Assembly (NCBI RefSeq): GCF_003610895.1
Contig: NZ_MCAS01000001.1
Span: 558,001-622,000, forward strand
Reading direction: 5' to 3'
Source: Paraburkholderia fungorum
GTDB lineage: Bacteria > Pseudomonadota > Gammaproteobacteria > Burkholderiales > Burkholderiaceae
DNA length: 64,000 bases
Shown here in pieces: positions 17,716 through 26,401 of the stretch. Each line of letters opens with the position of its first letter. Positions within the stretch are counted from its first letter, which is position 1. The notes below the pieces were generated by a model. It had not been told where the DNA came from and ran no database searches. It saw only the letters and a list, made by a program, of their open reading frames with translations. The position numbers and the translations under genes are program-made.

Positions 17716-18543
17716 ATGAGCGCCGCCCCGATCCTGCAGGTCGAAGAGATTGCCGTGACGTATAACCAGCTCATTGCGGCATTGCGCGGTGTCTCACTGA
17801 CGGTGCCGTCCGGCGCTATCGTTGCCCTGCTGGGCGGCAACGGCGCAGGCAAGACGACTACGCTGAAAGCCGTCTCGAACCTGATTCGTGCCGAACGGGG
17901 CGAGCTTACATCAGGCCGCATCACCTATCGCGGCAACGCGACTATCGATGTAGACCCATGGACGCTCGCCGAACGCGGGCTCGTCCAGGTGCTGGAGGGA
18001 CGGCGTTGTTTTGCCCATCTGTCGGTCGATGAAAATCTGCGGCTCGGCGCCTTTGTACGAAGTCCGAGCCGTGCCGATCTCGAGGCGGAACTCGAACGCA
18101 TCTATGGGATCTTTCCGCGACTCAGGGAGCGTCGCAAGACGTTGGCGGGCTACACGTCCGGCGGAGAACAGCAGATGCTGGCGATCGGCCGCGCGCTGAT
18201 GGCGCGGCCCGCGCTGGTGTTGCTCGACGAACCTTCAATGGGGCTCGCTCCGCAGGTCGTCGAGGAGATCTTCGAGACGGTGGCGGCACTCAATCGCGAC
18301 GACGGTGTCAGCTTTTTGCTGGCGGAGCAGAATGCGGCAATCGCGTTGCGCTATGCGCAGTCCGGCTATGTACTCGAAGGCGGCCGCGTGGTCGCGCATG
18401 GGAAAGCGGACGTTCTGCTGGAACTGGATGGTTTGCGTGATGCCTATCTTGGGAGCGGTGAGCAGACCGCAGAGGTCACGGGTGGCCGGCGCAGAGGTTC
18501 CCGTTACGCGACGGCGGCTGCTGCTGCGGCTGCGGCTGCGTGA
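17716..18543 (+). CDS. livF: Branched-chain-type ABC transporter ATP-binding protein (LivF) with poly-Ala tail
   Basis: A 275-residue second ATPase. Walker A GGNGAGKTT, signature TSGGEQQMLAIGRAL and Walker B LVLLDEPSMGL are intact. After the normal end (LRDAYLGSGEQ) there is an extra tail of about 28 residues, Arg-rich and then nine alanines, encoded by GCT/GCG repeats at roughly 18516-18540. The tail looks like a low-complexity extension produced by loss of an earlier stop or repeat growth. It should not affect the nucleotide-binding domain. It converges with the GGDEF/EAL gene. Confidence 0.9.
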   Translation: MSAAPILQVEEIAVTYNQLIAALRGVSLTVPSGAIVALLGGNGAGKTTTLKAVSNLIRAERGELTSGRITYRGNATIDVDPWTLAERGLVQVLEGRRCFAHLSVDENLRLGAFVRSPSRADLEAELERIYGIFPRLRERRKTLAGYTSGGEQQMLAIGRALMARPALVLLDEPSMGLAPQVVEEIFETVAALNRDDGVSFLLAEQNAAIALRYAQSGYVLEGGRVVAHGKADVLLELDGLRDAYLGSGEQTAEVTGGRRRGSRYATAAAAAAAAA

Positions 18544-18589
18544 GCGGCCGCAGCCACACACGCCCGAAGGTTGCCACGCTGCCGCTCAC
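18540..18589. terminator. Inverted repeat spanning both convergent stop codons
   Basis: GTGAGCGGC at 18540-18548 and its complement at 18581-18589 include the TGA of livF and, on the other strand, the TGA of the GGDEF/EAL gene. A 32-base spacer separates the arms. It may act as a weak bidirectional terminator; no T-tract is seen. Confidence 0.35.
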
Positions 18590-20520
18590 GCCTTATCCGT
18601 GGAGTGCGCGATAAGGCTTTTTTCGAGTTGCGGGATCTCCTCGGCCCGGACCGACTTGCCCAGAAGAAAACCCTGAGCATGCGTGCATCCGCAGACGCGC
18701 ACAAAATTCAGTTGCTCCTGCGTCTCGATGCCTTCGGCCGTGGTCGGTATGCCGATTTCCCGTGCCAGGGCCACAATCCCGCGAACCACGGCTGCGGATT
18801 CACGCCGGTGCACGGACTCCTTCACGAACGAACTGTCGATCTTGAGCTTGTCGAAAGAGAAGCGCACGAGCGTGGACATGGTTGAAAAACCCGTGCCGAA
18901 GTCGTCGAGCGCGAGGCCGATTCCCAACGCACGCAGTTTCTCGACGTTGTGCCGGGTCACGCTATCGTCGCTCAACAACACCGTTTCCGTGACTTCGATA
19001 TTCAGACGCGCCGGCGGCAATCCCGTCCTGCCAAGAATGGCCGCAACCGTCCCCGCAAACGACTCCTCCCGCAATTGCACCGGCGAAACATTCACGGCCA
19101 CGCTCACCGCATCGCGCCAGGTAACCGCTTCCGTGCAGGATTGCAGCAGGGCCCACTCGCCGAGTGCGAGGATGAGGCCCGTACGTTCGGCGGTGGGAAT
19201 AAACGCCGAGGGAGAAAGCTCGCCACGAGTCGGATGCGTCCAGCGCAGCAGCGCCTCGCGGCCGGAAATCGTGTCGTCGCTGAGATCGACGATCGGCTGG
19301 TACTCCATGCGCAGATCGCGATAGGACTGCATCGCGCCTTCCAGATCGCTGCGCAACAGGCTCAAACTTTCGTCGGAAGCGTGCCTGACGGCGTCGAACA
19401 TCGCGAAGGCGCTTTTGCCACTGCGCTTGACCGCGTACAACGCACGATCCGCACAGATCAGCAATTGAGGCCCGGTGGTTGCGTGCTCCGGATAGCGCGA
19501 GACGCCCACGCTGGCGCCGATATGCACCAATGCCTCGGTCAGTACGAAAGGGCGCGCCAGCGTTTTGACGATGCGATCCGCCAGCAAATCCACGGTGCCG
19601 GTCGACGCCGTGCCGTCGGTAATGGCGACAAACTCGTCGCCTGCCAGGCGCCCGACCAGGCCGGCGCCCGGCAGTACTTCACGCAACCGGATGGCGGCCT
19701 CCTGAAGGATCTGATCGCCGGCGGCATGGCCCAGGCTGTCATTGATGGCCTTGAAGCCGTCGAGGTCGATCAGCAGAACCGCGAACCGATAATCCTGCCG
19801 CAACGAGCCTGCCGCGGTGCGTTCCAGCAGAAGCTCGGTAATGCGAGCGCGATTGGGCAGGCCGGTGAGGCTGTCATGGTGGGCAAGCCGGTGACTGCTT
19901 TCGCGCGCCAATAGAAGCGCCACGATGTCGCGATTGCTGCGCAGCGCCACGGTAAAAAATCCCGCCGCACAGAACGGCGCCTGAAACAGCAGCACGAGCT
20001 TGCCGGAGCCGGGAGAAAGCGCCGCCCCGCACGCCAATAGCGCGAGAATGGACGAAATCTGCAGAAGCACCAGCCGGGGCGTGCCCGCGTTGCGCCCGGC
20101 CAATCCGCCGATTACCCCCACGGCGCAGACATTGCCGAGCAGAAAAAGCGTCTGGTCGCCGCTGGTGTTGCACAAAAAAGTACCGAAGCCAAATACGACG
20201 GCCCAGAGCAGACTCGCGAGGAGAAAGGCCGAGGTAGGGGTCGGCAGGTTGCGGGCGCTGCGCCGGCAGCACAGCCGGATCAACGTGAGACGCGCAATCA
20301 GCAGCGCGACCACGGCGCTGCCCCACACCGCGTAAAGGGCCGTTGGATACAGGTAGTAGGCGGTCGCGCAGACACTGATTTCGCAGATCGACGCAAAGAT
20401 AATCGATGCGGTTCGCGTGAACAGATTGGCAAGCAATATTTGCCGATTGTCAGCGCTCAGATTCTGAGCGGAAGACACGACCCATTTGAAAAATGGAGAC
20501 CTTGGTTCGCTGAACGCCAT
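18586..20520 (-). CDS. Membrane-bound GGDEF/EAL protein (c-di-GMP turnover)
   Basis: A 644-residue protein with five to seven hydrophobic segments in the first 200 residues, then a GGDEF domain and an EAL domain. The diguanylate cyclase signature reads AGDEF (293-297), a common active variant. In the phosphodiesterase domain YQPIVDL, EALLRW (EAL at 422-424), EVTET and DDFGTGFS are all present, so c-di-GMP hydrolysis is plausible; both activities may exist. I start it at the ATG at 20520 (MAFSEP), after CAGG; the frame is open to 20640. It may affect exopolysaccharide or motility, but nothing in the sequence links it to a target. Confidence 0.88.
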   Translation of the reverse strand: MAFSEPRSPFFKWVVSSAQNLSADNRQILLANLFTRTASIIFASICEISVCATAYYLYPTALYAVWGSAVVALLIARLTLIRLCCRRSARNLPTPTSAFLLASLLWAVVFGFGTFLCNTSGDQTLFLLGNVCAVGVIGGLAGRNAGTPRLVLLQISSILALLACGAALSPGSGKLVLLFQAPFCAAGFFTVALRSNRDIVALLLARESSHRLAHHDSLTGLPNRARITELLLERTAAGSLRQDYRFAVLLIDLDGFKAINDSLGHAAGDQILQEAAIRLREVLPGAGLVGRLAGDEFVAITDGTASTGTVDLLADRIVKTLARPFVLTEALVHIGASVGVSRYPEHATTGPQLLICADRALYAVKRSGKSAFAMFDAVRHASDESLSLLRSDLEGAMQSYRDLRMEYQPIVDLSDDTISGREALLRWTHPTRGELSPSAFIPTAERTGLILALGEWALLQSCTEAVTWRDAVSVAVNVSPVQLREESFAGTVAAILGRTGLPPARLNIEVTETVLLSDDSVTRHNVEKLRALGIGLALDDFGTGFSTMSTLVRFSFDKLKIDSSFVKESVHRRESAAVVRGIVALAREIGIPTTAEGIETQEQLNFVRVCGCTHAQGFLLGKSVRAEEIPQLEKSLIAHSTDKA

Positions 20521-20721
20521 GACCTGCGCATTTTTAATGGTTAGTGGATCGAGTAGAACACCCCGCGCAATTATTACGTAAACACAAAGTGTCCGGTGCA
20601 ACGGCATAAGCCTGCCCCGGACCCACAACGCCTGCGCCACAAGCGTGTCGCGCCGCCTCCCGGCCGAAGATGCGACGCTTCCTTGCGGACTGCCTCACGC
20701 CCCGGCCAGAAAGAAGGTCAT

Positions 20722-21789
20722 TCAGGCGACTTCCACCGGCACCCGTTTTGCCAACGCGCACATGAGTTCGTACCCGATTGTTCCCGATGCGTGAGCGACG
20801 TCATCGATCTTGACCTGGTCACCCCATAGCTCGACGGTTGAACCGATGCGCGCATGCGGGCATGGCGTCAGGTCGACGGTGAGCATGTCCATCGAAACAC
20901 GGCCCACCACCTGGGTCATGACACCGTCGACCGCGATGGGCGTACCCGTCGATGCATGGCGGGGATAGCCGTCCGCATATCCGCATGCCACCACGCCAAT
21001 GCGCATTTCACGATTGGCGGCGAAGGCACGGCCATAACCCACGGTTTCCTGCGCCGACAACGACTGCACACCGATCACTTCGCTACGGAACGTCATTGAA
21101 GCGCGCAAGCCCACGTCGTCAATGTGGCGCGACTGACCGGTGGGCGAACCACCGTAGAGCACGACACCCGGGCGCACCCAGTCGCGATGCGCCTGGGGAT
21201 GCCACAGAACCGCCGCCGAATTCGCGAGGCTGCGTTGTCCGGGCAAGTCGTGAGTCACCGCATCGAAGCGATCCAACTGCCATGCCACGTCGCCGTCATC
21301 GGCATTCGCGAAATGGCTCATCAGCGTGATGTCCGCGATGCCCGGAATCGACTTCGCGTCCTCCCACGCGGCACGGTACGTATCGGGCCGGAAGCCGAGA
21401 CGGTTCATTCCGGAGTTCATCTTCAGATTCACGTTGACGCGCGCACGTGAGGACGACTGGCGCAACAGATCGAGTTGCTCACGGCAATGCACAGCCATGG
21501 AAAGATCGAACTGCTGGGCGATTTGCACGTCGCCCGGCCTGAAAATACCTTCCAGAAGAAGAATCGGTTTGGTCCAACCCAACTCGCGTACGCGGACCGC
21601 TTCGTCGAGATCGAGCAGCGCGATGCCGTCGGCGCTCGCGAGCGCCGGAAAGACGCGCTCGATCCCATGTCCGTATGCATTGGCTTTGACCACGGCCCAA
21701 ACCCGTGATCGAGGTGCCCGTTGTTTGACGAGGGAGAGGTTATGGGCAATGGCGTCGGGATGAATCTGCGCAACGATGGGACGTGGCAT
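20722..21789 (-). CDS. alr: Alanine racemase
   Basis: A 355-residue PLP-dependent racemase making D-alanine for peptidoglycan. The PLP lysine is Lys35 in [10 protein letters not shown], and the second catalytic base Tyr lies in ETVGYGRAF. Other signatures: [22 protein letters not shown] and [15 protein letters not shown]. The length is typical. It is transcribed alone here. Whether it is the only alr or a catabolic paralogue cannot be judged. Confidence 0.95.
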   Translation of the reverse strand: MPRPIVAQIHPDAIAHNLSLVKQRAPRSRVWAVVKANAYGHGIERVFPALASADGIALLDLDEAVRVRELGWTKPILLLEGIFRPGDVQIAQQFDLSMAVHCREQLDLLRQSSSRARVNVNLKMNSGMNRLGFRPDTYRAAWEDAKSIPGIADITLMSHFANADDGDVAWQLDRFDAVTHDLPGQRSLANSAAVLWHPQAHRDWVRPGVVLYGGSPTGQSRHIDDVGLRASMTFRSEVIGVQSLSAQETVGYGRAFAANREMRIGVVACGYADGYPRHASTGTPIAVDGVMTQVVGRVSMDMLTVDLTPCPHARIGSTVELWGDQVKIDDVAHASGTIGYELMCALAKRVPVEVA

Positions 21790-22046
21790 AGGAGGCGTGA
21801 AGGGCTTGTTTGGAAAGGGAATGACTGCCCGTTGCTAACAACCAGTGTTATGGCTGACAGGCAGCTTTTTCCACTATCGTATCCAGCCTTAGCCAGTTTT
21901 TGTTAATGTATTGTTTTGATTTTCAGGTTTATCTGCCGCTTGAGCGGTTCTGCTCACGGGCCTTTTTTCATGTCCGGTTCGGTCAACAACTTGATTCAAT
22001 CAGCCGTCTGCGTTCACCGCCCGCTTCGAACGGCTAGACTCGGCTC

Positions 22047-22135
22047 TGGTCTTTCGAGGGGCGCCCATCTCAGGCACACACCCCACCCCTCGGTCTCATA
22101 GCCTGCCGCTCCTTCGGGCGGCAGGCTTTTTTTTT
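22047..22135 (+). ncRNA. Candidate small RNA with rho-independent terminator
   Basis: A -10-like TAGACT (22035-22040) with a weak -35 TTCACC 17 bases before it could start a transcript near 22047. The roughly 90-base product would fold as a CGAGGGG/CCCCTCG stem (22055-22061 with 22086-22092) around a single-stranded loop, followed by the terminator hairpin and nine T residues. There is no upstream plus-strand gene within 2 kb that needs this terminator. I do not recognise it as a known RNA family. A leaderless terminator remnant is the alternative. Confidence 0.4.
22101..22135 (+). terminator. Strong rho-independent terminator
   Basis: Arms GCCTGCCGC (22101-22109) and GCGGCAGGC (22118-22126) form a nine-base stem, followed by a nine-base T-tract. 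It acts on plus-strand transcription coming from the alr upstream region. Confidence 0.88.
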
Positions 22136-22204
22136 GTTGATTCGTGAATTCGTCTATTCGATTCGAAGCAATGATGCGCAAGCGGCAGAAACCCCGCTGC
22201 GCAC

Positions 22205-22531
22205 CTAATCGAGAATCGAAAGCAGCTCGACAATGCTAATGTCGGGTAATTGCTTGGCGATCATGTCCCAGAAGATCACGTCGTGCATTGCGCTTGCCTC
22301 CTCGGCCGTCCTCCACCGCCGCGCACCGACAATGGTATCGGCGGTTTCGCTGGCGGCATCAACGATTGTTTTAATGTCTTGTTTGTGCATGAACGGGTTA
22401 TCGGCCACAAATGCGACTTTTTTAGCCACGCAATCGTTTGCCAGTAGTGTGATCGTGCCCGGCTCCGGTATGCACCCGGCCAATGCAACCTGCCCCAGGC
22501 GGCAAGTGAGCCGCGCGCAGCGCGCCGACAT
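22205..22531 (-). CDS. Hypothetical protein (108 aa)
   Basis: An unrecognised small protein. I start it at the ATG at 22531 (MSARCARLTC), preceded by AAAGGGG about 11 bases upstream; a longer frame reaches 22687. The N-terminus is basic with two Cys, then a short hydrophobic stretch. The C-terminal half (DIKTIVDAASETADTIVGAR, then a Trp/Met-rich helix ending SIVELLSILD) looks helical. Upstream DNA is AT-rich, suggesting a promoter and possible horizontal origin. A plus-strand frame over the same bases is less convincing. Confidence 0.45.
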   Translation of the reverse strand: MSARCARLTCRLGQVALAGCIPEPGTITLLANDCVAKKVAFVADNPFMHKQDIKTIVDAASETADTIVGARRWRTAEEASAMHDVIFWDMIAKQLPDISIVELLSILD

Positions 22532-22689
22532 GATACGCGGCACCCCTTTCAAAGAAGACGCAGGAAGGCCCTGCTTTGACGATCGGAAATGAGAAACGGA
22601 TAAGCGCTGTGCCGCAACCAACCGGGAATCAGAAAGCAGTCTCGCGATAAGGTGATCGCGGCTACAGCGGCAACCCGGAACCGTCATGC

Positions 22690-23057
22690 TGCTTTACCGT
22701 GCTTATCGGCAACATACCGGCTGGCGAGGCCATGCCGCTTCAATAGCGTTTGACAACCTGATTCCCTTTGATCCGTATATAAATTACTTTATAAACCTCT
22801 CCATACACTCCGTCTCATTTTCGCAGTTATTTACCAGATTCATTCGACTTTTTCGTTAAAACACGCAAATCCTTTATTTGGGAATGCCTGCACCGGCGGG
22901 ACACCGCCCGCCCAATTAATGTCTCGATCCGCCAATTTCTTGGCCAATTCAGCCATACAATAAAGATGCTAATATCATTTGCATAACATGTGCCAACAAG
23001 AAAAAAGACAGGGTCTTGAGAGAGGCTTTGCAGGCCATATCATTCCGGGGAAAACTA
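22690..23057. other. AT-rich divergent promoter region
   Basis: Markedly lower GC than the surroundings. It contains a TTGACA hexamer at 22750-22755 and AT-rich TATATAAATT at 22776-22785, but the spacing (20-22 bases) is too long for a standard sigma-70 promoter. It probably carries the promoters of the GlxA/AraC gene (plus) and the unknown gene (minus). Confidence 0.4.
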
Positions 23058-24053
23058 ATGGAGAGGGTTCTTACTCTGCCGCGCAGCTCGCGGCAAGGTG
23101 CCATGCCGACGCTGGCAAACGCGATGACTCGCGTCGACATAGCGCTGTTCAATGGCTTCGCACTACCTAAGGTCGCAGCGCTCATCGAGATATTCCACAA
23201 GGCGAACGTGCTCAACGCGTCGCAACGATCGGGCCGCGCACGCTACGACGTCTCACTGCTTTCGGCCGCGGGTGGCCGCATCGCGAGTTCGTCGTCGGTG
23301 TTCGTCTGGACGGAAAGCGTCGATTCGCACCGCGGCACGAACGACACGCACCTGTTGTTCGTTGCAGGCGGCGCGGGCGTGCAACAGGCATGCGGCGACG
23401 AGCGCCTGCGCATCTGGCTGAGGCACAGGCATTCGTTCAGCGCGATCGTTCATCCCATCGCGGAAGGCCGGTTGCTGCTGGAAGCCGCCGGGCTTGCCAG
23501 CCGCTACCATCAGCCGCTTCACGACAGCAACAACGTGCGCGGCCTCTATCCGGCGCGCTCGAGCAGTGAGACCCCGACTGCCGAGCGCACGGCATTGCGC
23601 ATCATTGAAGACGATCTCGGGCCCGAACTCGCGTGTCAGGTTGCCGAGTCGATCGCCCCTCAGCATAAGACGCCATTCAGCGCTTCCATGGCTCGCAGCG
23701 TGGCGCCGCACGTCAGCGAGAAAATCATGGCGTCGGCACGCTGGCTGGAAGAAAACATCGATCGTCCCATTTCGGTCGACGACGCGGCACGCCTCGCCGC
23801 CATGAGCGAGCGCAACTTCCTGCGCCGCTTCAAGAACGAGATCGGCTTGACGCCCTCAGACTATCTCCTGCGCGCACGTCTGAATCTGAGTTGCCAGATG
23901 CTCGTGGAATCGCGTTTGCCCGTCGACAAAATCGCGCGGCGCTGTGGAATTGGCAGTGGCGGTCAGTTGGCCAAACTGTTCCGCAAGTATCTGTCGACGA
24001 CACCCACCGACTACCGGTTGAGCAGAGAAGCGTCGCGAGGCAGTGCGGCCTGA
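23058..24053 (+). CDS. GlxA-type AraC family transcriptional regulator (copy 1)
   Basis: A 331-residue regulator with an N-terminal DJ-1/PfpI-like domain (VDIALFNGFALPKVAALIEIFHKA, then THLLFVAGGAGV) and a C-terminal double AraC helix-turn-helix (SVDDAARLAAMSERNFLRRF, then IARRCGIGSGGQLAKLFRKY). The start at 23058 has GGGGAA just upstream; a TTG at 23016 is unlikely. It is clearly paralogous to the regulator at 39530, sharing the AMSERNFLRRFK segment and the IARR-GxGSG recognition region. The two lie either side of the exopolysaccharide core, suggesting both act on it. No effector is evident. Confidence 0.85.
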   Translation: MERVLTLPRSSRQGAMPTLANAMTRVDIALFNGFALPKVAALIEIFHKANVLNASQRSGRARYDVSLLSAAGGRIASSSSVFVWTESVDSHRGTNDTHLLFVAGGAGVQQACGDERLRIWLRHRHSFSAIVHPIAEGRLLLEAAGLASRYHQPLHDSNNVRGLYPARSSSETPTAERTALRIIEDDLGPELACQVAESIAPQHKTPFSASMARSVAPHVSEKIMASARWLEENIDRPISVDDAARLAAMSERNFLRRFKNEIGLTPSDYLLRARLNLSCQMLVESRLPVDKIARRCGIGSGGQLAKLFRKYLSTTPTDYRLSREASRGSAA

Positions 24054-24203
24054 GCGCGCTGACCGGTGCGCGCGATCGACGAGGCGCATGGTGTGCGGCA
24101 CACCATGCGTTCATTTGCGACGATCGTTCTGCGTGCCAGGCTTCGCGTCTCCACGGCGCCCCACTGCATCTGCGCCTCGTCATCGCTTCGCCTCACGCTC
24201 ACA

Positions 24204-24440
24204 TCACGCACGGCCCGGCGCGACATGGACCCGCAACTGGCAAACCAGCTCCTCGGTCTGCGCGAGCACTTCCATTTCAGCCGAGGTCAATGAACAGATA
24301 CGGCCGGCCAGGACGTCGGAGACGCCCAGCATGCGTTTGCCGCTCTCGCGGTCTTCCCGAAGCATCCGCTGTGCGAGCAGTAGATACGACAGATTGAACT
24401 TCGCAATCGCATCAGAAATATCGGATTCTTCTTCCATCAT
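24204..24440 (-). CDS. Orphan FlhD-like regulator, short
   Basis: A 78-residue protein matching FlhD over most of its length: ISDAIAKFNLSYLLLAQRML and AGRICSLTSAEMEVLAQTEE, then LVCQLRV, which aligns with the FlhD segment around its dimer-linking Cys. FlhD with FlhC is the flagellar master activator. Here no flhC is adjacent, and the protein ends right after LVCQLRV with a short tail, so the C-terminal helices of the about 105-116-residue FlhD are missing. I start at the ATG at 24440; the open frame extends to 24689, but that part is AT-richer and not FlhD-like. It probably forms mixed dimers or acts alone. Confidence 0.7.
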   Translation of the reverse strand: MMEEESDISDAIAKFNLSYLLLAQRMLREDRESGKRMLGVSDVLAGRICSLTSAEMEVLAQTEELVCQLRVHVAPGRA

Positions 24441-24892
24441 CGTGCCGCCATGGCTTCCCAGGTTTTTTATTGCGAAAGTTAATGCAGCTGCCTCTACTGA
24501 TTTGCCGGCAATAACAGACGTGTGGAGTCTATCCATTCTGAAATACTCGTCACTGACAAAATCTTGGGCTATTCCGCCATCCAGCAGAAACGCATACTTC
24601 CTTGAATGCGGCCCAATCGGCGGCAGCGACAAAAATCGCGTGCAGCGGGTTCCAACATGGATAGCAGCTTTACTGGTGCGTTCGGTCAATTGCTAAGCGC
24701 GATCCGACATGCGTCTATTGAACGGGCGCACTGGCGGACATACTGGCCGCGGGTTCGTCCCAATTGGCGAGCCTTCAACACCTCGGCTTAACCTGCCCGT
24801 CCAATTGCTGAACGGGCAGGTTCTTTTTGGCGCCTATTGTGAAAATGAACGGCGCGAGCACACGATCACTTCACAATCGAGATTCGAAGCTC
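24441..24892. other. Leader region of galU with terminator
   Basis: No credible gene. It holds the FlhD-like gene's upstream region and, before galU, a strong plus-strand terminator at 24790-24828. An earlier AACGGGCG at 24721-24728 resembles the terminator's 3' arm, and CAATTG occurs three times. Confidence 0.4.
24790..24828 (+). terminator. Rho-independent terminator upstream of galU
   Basis: Perfect 11-base arms AACCTGCCCGT (24790-24800) and ACGGGCAGGTT (24812-24822) followed by CTTTTT. It lies 65 bases before the galU ATG. It either ends an upstream transcript or works as an attenuator in the galU leader. Confidence 0.85.
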
Positions 24893-25774
24893 ATGCTTAA
24901 AGTGACCAAAGCAGTATTTCCCGTTGCCGGCCTCGGCACGCGATTTTTGCCTGCAACCAAGGCAAGCCCGAAGGAGATGCTTCCTATCGTCGACAAACCG
25001 CTGATCCAGTACGCCGTTGAAGAAGCCATTGCGGCCGGCATCACCGAAATGATCTTTGTGACCGGGCGCAGCAAGCGCGCGATCGAAGATCACTTCGACA
25101 AGTCGTATGAGATTGAAGCCGAACTGGAAGCGCGCGGAAAGGAAAAGCTGCTCTCACTCGTGCGCAATATCAAACCCAGTCACGTCGACTGCTTCTACGT
25201 GCGGCAAGCGGAAGCACTCGGCCTCGGCCATGCGGTGCTTTGCGCGGAAAAGTTGGTGGGAGACAGCCCGTTCGCCGTCGTGTTGGCCGACGACCTTCTG
25301 TACGGCAAACCTCCGGTTCTACGGCAAATGATCGACGTGTTCGATCACTATCACACCTCCGTTCTGGGCGTGGAGAAGATCGCGCCGGAAGAATCGAAGT
25401 CGTATGGCGTGATCGACGGCAAGCAGTGGGAAGACAATATTTTCAAGCTGTCGGGTCTGGTCGAAAAACCGGAACCCGCTGCAGCGCCATCCAATTACGG
25501 CGTGGTTGGCCGGTACGTTCTCAAACCACGCATCTTCGCGCATTTGCGCGCACTGCGGCCCGGCAGCGGCGGCGAATTGCAATTGACCGACGCGATCCAG
25601 TCGCTGCTGAGCGACGAACAGGTGCTGGCCTACCGGTATGATGGTGCGCGCTTCGATTGCGGCAGCAAGCTCGGCTATCTGAAAGCGACGGTGGAGTTCG
25701 CCCTGCGGCATCCCGAAGTGGCGGCAGACTTCGAGCAGTATCTCGCCAACCGCATGGCGGACATACAGGTTTGA
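24893..25774 (+). CDS. galU: UTP-glucose-1-phosphate uridylyltransferase
   Basis: A 293-residue nucleotidyltransferase making UDP-glucose, precursor of UDP-galactose and UDP-glucuronate for polysaccharides. The N-terminus KAVFPVAGLGTRFLPATK is the nucleotide-binding signature, with EMLPIVDKPLIQYAVEEA next to it. Later motifs are VLADDLLYG and SGLVEKPEP. The ATG at 24893 (MLKVTKAV) is the family start; the frame is open to 24827. It is downstream of a terminator/attenuator and convergent with the Kdo operon. It probably serves the exopolysaccharide locus. Confidence 0.95.
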   Translation: MLKVTKAVFPVAGLGTRFLPATKASPKEMLPIVDKPLIQYAVEEAIAAGITEMIFVTGRSKRAIEDHFDKSYEIEAELEARGKEKLLSLVRNIKPSHVDCFYVRQAEALGLGHAVLCAEKLVGDSPFAVVLADDLLYGKPPVLRQMIDVFDHYHTSVLGVEKIAPEESKSYGVIDGKQWEDNIFKLSGLVEKPEPAAAPSNYGVVGRYVLKPRIFAHLRALRPGSGGELQLTDAIQSLLSDEQVLAYRYDGARFDCGSKLGYLKATVEFALRHPEVAADFEQYLANRMADIQV

Positions 25775-25822
25775 CGAAACACGGCGGCCGCGTGAGCCGC
25801 CGCCCAGGTAAAGGATTTTTGC

Positions 25823-26401
25823 ATGTGGTCTGCTTTAAGCAATCTCGGCGACGCGGCGCTCACGCTGCCGCTCGCGATGGCCTGCGCGGCATGGCTGACA
25901 ACCTCGCTAACAGGCTGGCGATCGGCGACCTCGTGGCTCACGCTGCTGGCCGCTGGCGCGTTCATGGTGGGCGTCACGAAGATCCTGTACGCGGGTTGCG
26001 GCATACAGATTCGCGCGATCGACTTTCGGGTGATCAGCGGTCACACGATGCTTGCGTCCGCCGTGTGGCCGATGGCGCTGATCCTGTGCCTGCCCCGGCG
26101 TGTGAACGCGACGCCGCATCTCGCGCTTGCGCTCGGACTGGCGCTGGCCGCCGCGATCGGCACCGCCCGCGTGTTCGACGACGCGCACACGGTCTCCGAG
26201 GTCATCGCCGGCTGGGGAGTCGGCTCGCTCGTCACCGTTCTGTTCGTGTACCGGAAGAATGCGCCCGTGCTGCCGGCGCGGTTCCAGCCATTCATCATTG
26301 TGTCGCTGCTCGGTATTTCGACCGTCGCGTATGGGCACCACGCGCCGATTCAGGAGGCGATCGAACTGTACTCGCCGTACCTGTGCGGGCGTGGCATCTA
26401 G
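25823..26401 (+). CDS. PAP2-like membrane phosphatase
   Basis: A 192-residue protein with about five or six membrane segments. Two of the three PAP2 motifs are seen: ISGHTMLA (motif 2, catalytic His) and ARVFDDAHTVSEVIAG (motif 3, with Arg and His; the usual final Asp is Glu). Motif 1 (KxxxxxxRP) is degenerate, around KILYAGCGIQIRA. Such proteins can dephosphorylate undecaprenyl pyrophosphate, which would recycle the lipid carrier for Wzy-type polysaccharide. It follows galU by about 50 bases and ends flush with the kdsD stop on the opposite strand (26401/26402). Confidence 0.7.
   Translation: MWSALSNLGDAALTLPLAMACAAWLTTSLTGWRSATSWLTLLAAGAFMVGVTKILYAGCGIQIRAIDFRVISGHTMLASAVWPMALILCLPRRVNATPHLALALGLALAAAIGTARVFDDAHTVSEVIAGWGVGSLVTVLFVYRKNAPVLPARFQPFIIVSLLGISTVAYGHHAPIQEAIELYSPYLCGRGI

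Larger units (their letters stand above)
21790..22204. other. Intergenic region holding a candidate small RNA
   Basis: About 415 bases between alr and the unknown gene at 22205, without a convincing protein frame. It contains the alr promoter side, a short GAGCGG/TGCTCA-like structure near 21945 and the candidate small RNA with a strong terminator at 22047-22135. Confidence 0.5.

Noticed and set aside
22233..22592. Plus-strand frame over the unknown 22205 gene
   Set aside because: No start signal and no recognisable motif; the minus-strand frame has a ribosome-binding site, although both are uncertain.
22741..22790. Sigma-70 promoter with TTGACA and TATATA
   Set aside because: Spacing of 20-22 bases is too long for a confident call; kept only as part of the intergenic description.
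24441..24689. N-terminal extension of the FlhD-like protein
   Set aside because: The extra 83 residues have no FlhD similarity, the DNA is AT-richer and FlhD itself begins near the chosen ATG.
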